From the NCBI GenBank assembly GCA_947179295.1, contig CAMXAZ010000022.1:1-42975 (forward strand): DNA of 42,975 nt, written 5' to 3'. The notes beneath the pieces were generated by a model. It was not told where the DNA came from and searched no databases. It worked only from the letters and a program-made list of their open reading frames with translations. The DNA comes from an uncultured Muribaculaceae bacterium. Lineage in GTDB: Bacteria; Bacteroidota; Bacteroidia; Bacteroidales; Muribaculaceae. The position numbers were made by a program, and so were the translations under genes. Positions 36,865-42,975 of this stretch are shown here, one piece after another (position 1 is the first letter of the stretch; each line of letters opens with the position of its first letter).

Positions 36865-36896
36865 CAAATTATTAAGAGTAGTTTAAAGAATGACCT

Positions 36897-37646
36897 ATGG
36901 GCCTTTTCAGTTTTCTTTCAAAATCAAGCGATCCATTATGCCTTCCGTTTGCGACAGACATCCACTGCCATATTCTTCCGGGGGTCGATGACGGCTCACC
37001 CGATGTGCAGACTTCGGTTGAACTTGTGGAACGGATGAAGTCATGGGGCATCAGCCGCATCATTGCCACTCCTCACATCACGGAAAGCTCTTTTGAAAAT
37101 ACGCCTGAGACTCTCGATCCGGCTCTCGACGCTCTGAAAAGCGAACTCGCCAAGCGCGAGATCAGCATTGATCTGAGCCGTTCGTCGGAAAACCGTATCG
37201 ACGACTATTTCCGCACTCAGCTTGGCGCCGGAAATATCACGCCTTACCCCAACAATTACATTCTGGTGGAGAATTCGTTTATCCAGGAGCCTTGGCAACT
37301 GGATCAGTTTCTGTTTGACCTGAAGCTGAAAGGCTATCGCCCGATCCTCGCCCACCCGGAACGCTTCTTCTATTACTTCGAGGAGCATCCCAACCGTTAC
37401 GACGAGCTTCACCGCGCCGGCAATCTGTTTCAGATCAATGTGCTTTCGCTTGCCGGAGGCTATACCAAGAAAGAGAAAAAAGCGGCTGAAAAACTGATCG
37501 AAAAAGGCTATGTGGATTTTCTCGGCACAGACCTCCACAACCACCGCCACGCAGACACGATCGACGCTTATCTGCGCTCCAAAGACGCCTCGCGCCACTT
37601 CGCGGCACTCAAAGGCCACCTGTTCAACGACCGGGTGTTTATCTAA
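36897..37646 (+). CDS. CpsB/YwqE-type PHP-domain tyrosine phosphatase
   Basis: A metal-dependent protein tyrosine phosphatase that would dephosphorylate a BY-kinase controlling capsule or exopolysaccharide export. The 249-residue protein has PHP motifs: DIHCHILPGVDDG with His23 and His25, ATPHIT, ILAHPERF, and LGTDLHNH near the C-terminus. It is cytoplasmic. No kinase or polysaccharide gene is adjacent; the family 2 glycosyltransferase fragment at the right end may point to a sugar locus further on. Its last 8 bp overlap the 3' end of the convergent TOPRIM gene, with no terminator between them. Confidence 0.9.
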   Translation: MGLFSFLSKSSDPLCLPFATDIHCHILPGVDDGSPDVQTSVELVERMKSWGISRIIATPHITESSFENTPETLDPALDALKSELAKREISIDLSRSSENRIDDYFRTQLGAGNITPYPNNYILVENSFIQEPWQLDQFLFDLKLKGYRPILAHPERFFYYFEEHPNRYDELHRAGNLFQINVLSLAGGYTKKEKKAAEKLIEKGYVDFLGTDLHNHRHADTIDAYLRSKDASRHFAALKGHLFNDRVFI

Positions 37647-38430
37647 GCATGGAAATAAGCCTTTCCACTCCGAAATAGTCAAGTACAAATGGAGGAAAGG
37701 CACTCAGGACTGCAACTTCAGGACATCTGTGCAAAATATGCTTCTCCAACTGGCTATCAAATACTTGCCGCTGCCCGACGACAGTCTCCGGCATTGAGAA
37801 ACTGTCATTGACAAGATAGTTCATCTTACAGAGATGAGCTGTGACCAATTCTTTCCAGACCTCAAATGTATAACCGTTGATATTTGACAACGACGGTCTG
37901 CTGTCTGTCGGGACAAAATTCTTATAATGAGGTTCTTCCAGGCAACTGTCCTTGCTGTCGCAGTCATCAGCATACGGACATTTGTCGCGCTTGCATTTGA
38001 CAGTCAGATCTTTGAAACTCTCCATATCACGATAATGGCGCAAGGCCTCGACCATCGGATAGCTTATAAAGAGCAATCCGTTGTCTGTATCGTTGTCGAA
38101 AAAATCAAGCATCTCGATCAACTTTCTGTCATCAGCGAGAGTCGAATGACCGTCATAATCGAAAAAGAGATAGACATAGGCAAAGCTGTCGCGGTTATAA
38201 TCTTTAAGCTCTTCGGCAAGTATCGAGTTCCGTTCTTTGAGCAGATTTACTATGTCAAGCGCGAAATCATCGGCTTTCAACTGCTGGTACAGCTGATAGA
38301 CCTCTGCATCATAGACACACTTTATTCCGAATTTCCCGCCAAGAAAATTCTGCTCAAGCTTTTTAAAAATTTTGTTTTCAGCTCTTCCTCCTTCGAAAAT
38401 GAAGAGATGGCGCGCTTTATCATCTGACAT
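37639..38430 (-). CDS. TOPRIM-motif partner of an AAA/ABC ATPase (candidate anti-phage effector)
   Basis: A 263-residue protein (ATG at 38430; an ATG 30 bp upstream is possible but would overlap the ATPase gene more) with the TOPRIM pattern Glu13 (FIFEGGRAE) and Asp91-Tyr-Asp93 (LFFDYDGH), plus FISYPMVEALRHY, as in RloB/AbiLii-like partners of ATPases. Cys146, Cys151, Cys157 and Cys163 (CX4CX5CX5C) form a likely zinc site in the middle. TOPRIM domains in OLD, PARIS and AbiL-type systems are nucleases or toxins, so an effector role set off through the ATPase is inferred. The start overlaps the ATPase gene by 11 bp, which suggests coupling. Base composition is lower in G+C than in the neighbours. 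Family membership is not certain. Confidence 0.82.
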   Translation of the reverse strand: MSDDKARHLFIFEGGRAENKIFKKLEQNFLGGKFGIKCVYDAEVYQLYQQLKADDFALDIVNLLKERNSILAEELKDYNRDSFAYVYLFFDYDGHSTLADDRKLIEMLDFFDNDTDNGLLFISYPMVEALRHYRDMESFKDLTVKCKRDKCPYADDCDSKDSCLEEPHYKNFVPTDSRPSLSNINGYTFEVWKELVTAHLCKMNYLVNDSFSMPETVVGQRQVFDSQLEKHILHRCPEVAVLSAFPPFVLDYFGVERLISMLR

Positions 38431-39535
38431 GGAATGCACCTGATTTATAGATTTTTTCAATATTATGAGCCTCGCGCAGTTCGCGTTCCGTGCATTTTGA
38501 CAGAGGCAGAAGGCGGCTCTTATAAATCAGGAAATAGCAGTCAGGACGCATCAGGTCGTTGCTCATTATCGAAGTGTTGTGGGTTGTCAGCACAAACTGC
38601 ACTCCTGAATCAATGAGTTTCCGCACCACCAGCCGTGAAAGTTCGTGATGATAAAACGCATCAAACTCATCAATAAACACAAATGACACTTCTGATGAAA
38701 TTATGTGCTGATACCAGCAATAGAAAAGCATCAGTGCGCTTGTGCCTGTTGACATGATGTCACGAAACAGAATCTTCTTATCGCCAAAATCAAATGCAAG
38801 TTCCTGGCTGTCCATGACATCGACCACAACAAGCCGGCAGTCTATATTGGCTTCATTCAGAAAGGCCTCAAAGTCTTTGACTTTGTCAGTGTTTATGATA
38901 TAGTCGGTGAGCGATCCGTCATGTTGCTGAAGCCCGATATAAGTGCGGTCTTCCAGCGAACGGAAAAAGAGCATCCGCTCCACAAATGAAAAGAGATCCA
39001 GGAAGGCTCTGTTGTCTGCGTTCTCATCAAGCGAAGAGTTGTTTCTGATATATTTCAGAACTGACAACTGCGGGTCACGGATCACATTATTGAGCGATTC
39101 CGTGCCTTTGAGGTCAGAGCAGAAGGTCTCGTTGCCATCCCAGCGGTCAAAGCGGACCATCCGGCGCCCGTCAATCCAAAGCGCCTCAGAGGTCAGAGTC
39201 TTGTAATCCGTCTTGCAATACTCATAGCGGATTTTCTTCCCTCCGATCAAAAATTCATAGAGAAACGAAGCCTCGGCGGAGCTGTTGGCCGCATTGGTAT
39301 AGTGCTTATACGGTTTTTCGAAACGCTTCCGGTCTGTAAGATGCTCGATTATATCAAATATTGCCCATCCAAGATTTGATTTCCCTGAGCCGTTGTATCC
39401 ATAGACCATCGCGCAATTTACATTGCCGTTTCTTATACATTCGGCATTAAATGTGTAACTGCTTGGAGCTGAAAGGTCAAATTTCAGCACCTCATCAAAA
39501 CATTTAAAATTGGATACTTCAAATCTGGTGAGCAT
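38420..39535 (-). CDS. ABC/AAA-type ATPase of a two-gene defence-like operon
   Basis: A 371-residue SMC/ABC-fold ATPase of the RloA/AbiLi/OLD type. Walker A is GYNGSGKS at 46-53, the ABC signature-like MSTGTSALM is at about 261-269, Walker B FVFIDEFD has Asp289 and Glu290, and the switch His319 is in LTTHN. The family start FEVSNFKCFDE is intact and no domain seems missing. It is the first gene of the pair; the TOPRIM gene overlaps its 3' end. Such ATPases sense phage components and release or activate a nuclease. The region is AT rich (line 38641-38700 has 20 G or C of 60) compared with genes around it. A -7 box lies 24 bp upstream. The sequence does not let me name a specific system. Confidence 0.88.
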   Translation of the reverse strand: MLTRFEVSNFKCFDEVLKFDLSAPSSYTFNAECIRNGNVNCAMVYGYNGSGKSNLGWAIFDIIEHLTDRKRFEKPYKHYTNAANSSAEASFLYEFLIGGKKIRYEYCKTDYKTLTSEALWIDGRRMVRFDRWDGNETFCSDLKGTESLNNVIRDPQLSVLKYIRNNSSLDENADNRAFLDLFSFVERMLFFRSLEDRTYIGLQQHDGSLTDYIINTDKVKDFEAFLNEANIDCRLVVVDVMDSQELAFDFGDKKILFRDIMSTGTSALMLFYCWYQHIISSEVSFVFIDEFDAFYHHELSRLVVRKLIDSGVQFVLTTHNTSIMSNDLMRPDCYFLIYKSRLLPLSKCTERELREAHNIEKIYKSGAFHVR

Positions 39536-39558
39536 ATTGAATCAATTGTTTAGTTGCA

Positions 39559-39566
39559 CAAATATA
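39559..39566 (-). promoter_or_regulatory. Probable -7 box (TATATTTG) for the ATPase-TOPRIM operon
   Basis: On the minus strand TATATTTG fits TAnnTTTG and lies 24 bp before the ATG at 39535. A small palindrome CCGTAA-N5-TTACGG at 39584-39600 sits just upstream and could be an operator or the end of the preceding patatin transcript. Confidence 0.55.
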
Positions 39567-39657
39567 GTGAATAAATCCGACTGCCGTAATTTTTTTACGG
39601 ATATTTTTCATTTTGACTGTCAACACATGATATTCCGTGCAATTCACGATTCCGCAC

Positions 39658-40512
39658 TCAGACGCGGAGGAATTTTTTGAGGCGGGGGAGGATGGCGAGG
39701 GCGGTGCGGCGGCCGGTGTCATAGACGAGCTGCATCTTGCGGGGGTCCATCTCTACACGGCCTATGGGGAGCGGCGAGTCGGGGGCGATGACAAAGGCGT
39801 GGCCGGCTGCGGCCTGTGAGGCTATGTAGTCGAGCTGGGAGTTGTACATTTCATGACGTCGGGCCATTGCACGGGCTATAGCCGGACAGCGTGGCAGCAG
39901 CAGCCGCCAGAGCCATGCCGGTGAGGCTGTCTTACGGTAGTCGCGCGGCTGGGTGAGCACCACTACGTTGCGTTCGTAGCCCAGAGACTGAAAATATTCC
40001 AGCGGAATGGAGTCACTGATGCCGCCGTCGAGCATACGGCGTCCGTCGGAGACTCTGACCGGACGGGTGACGACGGGCATCGAGGCCGAGGCGCGCAGCC
40101 ATTCAAGAGAGTCGTAGTCGACGCGGTCCATCCGATAGTAGGCCGGAGAGCCGGTGGCTACGTCAGTGGCTACGAGGTAAAATTCCATCGGATTGCTTTC
40201 GAAGGTTTCGATGTCGAAAATGTCGAGTTCGAGCGGGAGGGTGTGATAGGCGAACTCGGCCCCAACAAGATCGCCCGTGGTCAGGAGCGAACGCAGCCCC
40301 ATGTAGCGCGGATCACGGCCGAAGCGCAGATTGTAGCGCAACACGCGGCCCGGCTGACGCGACTTGTAGTTGCATCCGAAATTCGATCCGGCCGAGACTC
40401 CGATCAGTCCGTCGAAGTCTATGCCTTCTTCCATCATCACGTCGATCACGCCGGCCGTAAAGAGCCCGCGCATCGCTCCGCCTTCAAGCACAAGTCCTTT
40501 TTTCATTTTCAA
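39658..40512 (-). CDS. Patatin-like phospholipase, YjjU-like
   Basis: A second patatin-family serine hydrolase, not closely similar to the one at 29397. The 284-residue protein has LVLEGGAMRGLFTAGVID (oxyanion loop), the nucleophile Ser40 in GVSAGS and the catalytic Asp162 in RMLDGGISDSIP, a layout typical of the YjjU-like subgroup. No signal peptide is seen. It follows the DUF4130 gene by 31 bp on the same strand, with a palindrome CCGTAA-AG-TTACGG in the gap. It is normal in G+C, so it is probably chromosomal background and not part of the adjacent defence-like pair. Confidence 0.88.
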   Translation of the reverse strand: MKMKKGLVLEGGAMRGLFTAGVIDVMMEEGIDFDGLIGVSAGSNFGCNYKSRQPGRVLRYNLRFGRDPRYMGLRSLLTTGDLVGAEFAYHTLPLELDIFDIETFESNPMEFYLVATDVATGSPAYYRMDRVDYDSLEWLRASASMPVVTRPVRVSDGRRMLDGGISDSIPLEYFQSLGYERNVVVLTQPRDYRKTASPAWLWRLLLPRCPAIARAMARRHEMYNSQLDYIASQAAAGHAFVIAPDSPLPIGRVEMDPRKMQLVYDTGRRTALAILPRLKKFLRV

Positions 40513-40543
40513 TAAACCATATTTGTCACCGTAAAGTTACGGA

Positions 40544-41314
40544 TTATTTCTGCATTTCCGTGAGATATTTCCAATATCTTACGGGCATGTCCTGCCTTTG
40601 CTTTCGCGGATTGAGGCGCTCCATTATGGCTGTAGACTTCACATAGGCGCGCCAGAGGTCCTGGAAGAGGCGTTCCTGCGGGTGCATGATCTCTTCGGAG
40701 AGGAGTCCGGTCTGCATGTGGTAGCCGTCGGAACTTATGACCACCCGCTTCAGTTCAGTGCCGTCGTAGTGATAGCCGTAGTCACGCAGGCGGTCATAGA
40801 TGATGAAGGGCTGGTCGGAAAAACGGTCGGCAAAATGGTTCACGGCGAAGGGCAACACATCAAAAATGGGCTCTATCATGGCAAAATAAGTGCCGTCAGC
40901 CGCTTTCTGGAATCTCACGAACTGAAGCAGTCTGTGGGCCTCTCCCCTCACCCTCCGGCACTCCTTGAGCACGGCCAGGACGGCAGGGTCGGAAAAATCG
41001 GTCTCGACAGACACTCCTGACGATGTGACAGCCCGGCTGATGAAACGGAGCGCGAGGAGTGGAAATTCAGGATTGTCGGTCAGAAACGCCGATGTCAGAG
41101 CCGCGCGGGCTGAAGCAGAGATAACTTTGGTGAGTTTTCGCCACACGCGGCCGCTCTTGTCGCTGTCGGTCTCCACCTGATGTAACAGATCATAGAAGAG
41201 AGGCAGGGAGCCGTCAGGCGCGAGCAGCGCGTCGGGTTTCTCCCTGCGCGCGAAAGAGTCGAAAACGGCCGAGAGCAGGCCGTCGAAACTGCCGTCAAAA
41301 CGATAGATGATCAT
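40544..41314 (-). CDS. DUF4130/TIGR03915-type protein, partner of the radical SAM protein
   Basis: A 256-residue protein beginning MIIYRFDGSFDGLLSAVFDS, the start typical of the TIGR03915 family (DUF4130), known for being encoded with or near a radical SAM protein and in some bacteria a uracil-DNA glycosylase-like protein. It has RFVRFQ, then a region ending PFIIYDRLRDYGYHYDG. The biochemical role is unknown; nucleic acid repair or modification is inferred from context in other genomes. The start ATG overlaps the stop of the radical SAM gene by 4 bp (ATGA), so the two are translationally coupled. Confidence 0.87.
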   Translation of the reverse strand: MIIYRFDGSFDGLLSAVFDSFARREKPDALLAPDGSLPLFYDLLHQVETDSDKSGRVWRKLTKVISASARAALTSAFLTDNPEFPLLALRFISRAVTSSGVSVETDFSDPAVLAVLKECRRVRGEAHRLLQFVRFQKAADGTYFAMIEPIFDVLPFAVNHFADRFSDQPFIIYDRLRDYGYHYDGTELKRVVISSDGYHMQTGLLSEEIMHPQERLFQDLWRAYVKSTAIMERLNPRKQRQDMPVRYWKYLTEMQK

Positions 41315-42570
41315 GAGAAATCAAATGAAAGCTGGAGCGGATTTTCAGCCCGGTTCTTACGGGCGGTGAGCAGACGGCGCACATATTCCGGAGAGGTATC
41401 GGCGATTGAGGGCGCCACCAGTTCGCCGCAGGTGATGAAATATTTTGCCCGCTTCATGGCCACTCCGATTTTCGACAGATGGGAGGAATTGAGATGACGA
41501 TAGCGGCGGGCGCTGACAATCAGAGCGGCTGATTTCACTCCTATGCCCGGCACCCGCAGAATCATCTCGTAAGGAGCGCGGTTGATGTCGACGGGGAAGA
41601 CTTCGGGGTGGCGCAAGGCCCATCCGAGTTTCGGATCGACCTCCAGATCGAGATTGGGATTGCCCTCGTCGGCAATCTCTTCGGCCTTGAACTGATAGAA
41701 CCTCATCAGCCAGTCGGCCTGATAGAGGCGGTTTTCACGCACGAGCGGCGGCTGTTTAAGCGCCGGCAGACGCGAGTCATACTGGTTGACCGATACGTAG
41801 CCCGAATAATAGACACGGCGCATGGTAGGCATACTGTAGAGAGCCGAGGATGTGAGCAGTATGTCACGGTCGGTGTCAGGAGAGGCACCAACAATCATCT
41901 GTGTGCTCTGCCCTCCGGGCACAAAGCGGGGCACGTGGCGCATCTTCTTTTTGTCTTCCTGACACTGCAACACACCCTGACGTATGAAGCCCATCGGTTC
42001 ATATACGCTTTTATGGTCTTTCTCCGGAGCGAGATATTTAAGCGACTGTTCGCGTGGAATCTCGATGTTGACGCTCATGCGGTCGGCATAGCGCCCGGCT
42101 TCATTGACAAGCTCACGCGAGGCTCCTGGGATGCTCTTGAGATGGATGTAGCCGTTGAAGCGGTGGATCAGGCGCAGGTCTTTGGCTATACGGGCTATGC
42201 GCTCCATTGTGTAGTCGGGGTTGCGCACCACGCCGGAACTAAGAAAAAGCCCTTCTATATAGTTGCGGCGGTAGAATTCCATCGTTATATCGACCACCTC
42301 CGAGACCGAGAGAGTGGCCCGCGGAATGTCATTGCTGCGCCGGTTGATGCAGTAGGCGCAGTCATACATGCAGTAGTTTGTCAGCATCACTTTCAGCAGA
42401 GCGATGCATCGGCCGTCGGCGGCAAAACTGTGGCAGATGCCCACACCGCCCACAGTGTTGCCCACGCCCTTGCCATCGTTGCGCCTCACCGTGCCGCTTG
42501 ACGAGCATGACACATCATATTTGGCCGCCGCAGCCAGAATTTTTAGTTTCTCAAGAGTAGCTTCCGTCAT
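41311..42570 (-). CDS. Putative DNA repair/modification radical SAM protein (TIGR03916 type)
   Basis: A radical SAM enzyme predicted to act on DNA or RNA. The 419-residue protein has the cluster motif Cys67-x3-Cys71-x2-Cys74 (CMYDCAYC), preceded by three more cysteines (Cys22, Cys46, Cys55) that could hold a second cluster, and a C-terminal helix-hairpin-helix (VPGIGVKSAALIVSARR at about 345-361), a nucleic acid-binding module. The family is known from its link to DUF4130 and uracil-DNA glycosylase-like genes; the reaction is not established. It is first of a coupled pair, with a -7 box 7 bp before the ATG. Confidence 0.9.
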   Translation of the reverse strand: MTEATLEKLKILAAAAKYDVSCSSSGTVRRNDGKGVGNTVGGVGICHSFAADGRCIALLKVMLTNYCMYDCAYCINRRSNDIPRATLSVSEVVDITMEFYRRNYIEGLFLSSGVVRNPDYTMERIARIAKDLRLIHRFNGYIHLKSIPGASRELVNEAGRYADRMSVNIEIPREQSLKYLAPEKDHKSVYEPMGFIRQGVLQCQEDKKKMRHVPRFVPGGQSTQMIVGASPDTDRDILLTSSALYSMPTMRRVYYSGYVSVNQYDSRLPALKQPPLVRENRLYQADWLMRFYQFKAEEIADEGNPNLDLEVDPKLGWALRHPEVFPVDINRAPYEMILRVPGIGVKSAALIVSARRYRHLNSSHLSKIGVAMKRAKYFITCGELVAPSIADTSPEYVRRLLTARKNRAENPLQLSFDFS

Positions 42571-42577
42571 AACGTTG

Positions 42578-42585
42578 CAAAATTA
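42578..42585 (-). promoter_or_regulatory. Probable -7 box (TAATTTTG) for the radical SAM operon
   Basis: Minus-strand TAATTTTG fits TAnnTTTG and ends 7 bp before the ATG at 42570, so the message would be nearly leaderless, as for holB. Confidence 0.5.
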
Positions 42586-42659
42586 GCCATCAGGCGGGCA
42601 AAACGAGAACACACCCATGTTAAAAATCATCAAAGACCGCTACCGCTAATAATATTTAC

Positions 42660-42667
42660 TATTTTTG
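42660..42667 (+). promoter_or_regulatory. Probable -7 box (TATTTTTG) for the glycosyltransferase fragment
   Basis: TATTTTTG fits TAnnTTTG, 35 bp before the ATG at 42703. It overlaps a GTG at 42667, which rules that codon out as the start. Confidence 0.45.
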
Positions 42668-42702
42668 TGGCTCCATTAACACAGTCCATCACATCACTCG
42701 CC

Positions 42703-42960
42703 ATGAAGTCCAACCACCATCCGGCCGTCAGCATCATAATGCCAGTCTACAATGCCGAGAAGTTTCTGCATGACTCTGTCGGTTCTATCCTCATACAGAC
42801 ATGTCAGGACTTCGAACTTATCTGCTTCAACGATGCTTCAACCGACGGAAGTCTCCGCCTGCTGAAAGAGTTTGCCGCGCCATCCATCCATCCATCCATC
42901 AATCCATCCATCCATACATCCATCCATCCATCCATCAATCCATCCATCAATCAAATATAA
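42703..42960 (+). pseudogene. Family 2 glycosyltransferase, N-terminal fragment ended by a tandem repeat
   Basis: The first about 60 codons are a clear GT2 start: VSIIMPVYNAEKFLHDSVGS, then [15 protein letters not shown], the nucleotide-sugar binding region. The reading frame then enters a tetranucleotide repeat coding for Pro-Ser-Ile-His / Pro-Ser-Ile-Asn and stops at 42958, so only 85 residues are made against 250-350 in intact enzymes. No catalytic part remains. The window ends 15 bases later in A-rich sequence, so I cannot tell a real truncation from a phase-variable gene in the off state or an assembly-end artefact. The ATG at 42703 is used because the promoter box overlaps the earlier GTG. 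Confidence 0.75.
42881..42952 (+). repeat. 18-unit tetranucleotide (CATC) repeat inside the glycosyltransferase frame
   Basis: Eighteen 4-base units, mostly CATC, with three AATC and one CATA. The order (five CATC, AATC, two CATC, CATA, five CATC, AATC, two CATC, AATC) hints at a higher-order duplication. At 72 bases it equals 24 codons, so it does not shift the frame as read here, but gain or loss of one unit would. Confidence 0.9.
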
Positions 42961-42975
42961 AAAACAAAAAATAAA

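Noticed and set aside
39658-40512. Second patatin considered as an effector of the adjacent ATPase-TOPRIM pair (CBASS-like phospholipase)
   Set aside because: It has normal base composition, its own spacing and a YjjU-like housekeeping layout; no nucleotide cyclase is present.
39584-40542. CCGTAA...TTACGG palindromes at both sides of the second patatin gene (39584-39600 and 40529-40542)
   Set aside because: Only 6-bp stems; the right copy may simply hold a degenerate -7 box (TAACTTTA). Too weak to call a defined element.
42881-42952. Tandem CATC repeat considered as a CRISPR array
   Set aside because: Units are 4 bases with no spacers; it is a simple-sequence repeat and there are no cas genes.

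Overview
The window looks like a chromosomal segment from the Bacteroidales, most likely a gut Muribaculaceae-type organism. The evidence is a SusC/SusD pair, many promoters with the Bacteroidetes -7 box TAnnTTTG, lipoproteins with acidic residues after the lipid cysteine, an M49 peptidase with the HECLGH motif typical of Bacteroides, and a secreted nuclease with an apparent type IX secretion C-terminal signal. Base composition is moderately G+C rich except in a few gene-sized patches. The genus is inferred, not proven.

Layout. 1-534 has no recognisable gene. 535-8045 is an accessory block: a tyrosine recombinase transcribed away from a SusC / SusD / surface-lipoprotein operon that has no carbohydrate-active enzyme beside it. 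8110-12986 is housekeeping: tadA, a zinc-less Sir2 deacylase, topA and an RluD-type pseudouridine synthase. 12711-13934 holds an unrecognised gene running antisense into the pseudouridine synthase and a symmetrical array of six hairpins. 13935-18273 carries an M3 oligopeptidase and a TPR protein on the minus strand. 18404-27527 is a long plus-strand run: dxr, rseP, an RlmI-like methyltransferase, a dipeptidyl-peptidase III lipoprotein, an endonuclease I fused to a sorting domain, and an AT-rich orphan gene closed by two perfect hairpins. 27676-30209 (minus) is a translationally coupled patatin / GH13 pair. 30306-35978 (plus) contains holB, a 321-bp MITE-like element, an AddB-like helicase-nuclease and hemW. 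36032-37646 has a GDPD-fold protein with altered catalytic residues and a CpsB-type PHP phosphatase.

The most interesting block is 37639-39535: an AT-rich two-gene operon of an ABC/AAA-type ATPase and a TOPRIM-motif partner, inserted between housekeeping genes. It has the architecture of AbiL/RloAB/PARIS/OLD-type anti-phage systems but I cannot assign it to one of them. After it come a second patatin (39658-40512) and a translationally coupled pair, a DUF4130/TIGR03915 protein and a radical SAM protein of the TIGR03916 type. This pair is predicted to act in nucleic acid repair or modification and its chemistry is not established.

The window ends in the first about 60 codons of a family 2 glycosyltransferase that runs into an 18-unit tetranucleotide repeat and stops, which is either a contingency locus, a broken gene or an assembly-end artefact. 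No rRNA, tRNA, CRISPR array or complete insertion sequence was seen.
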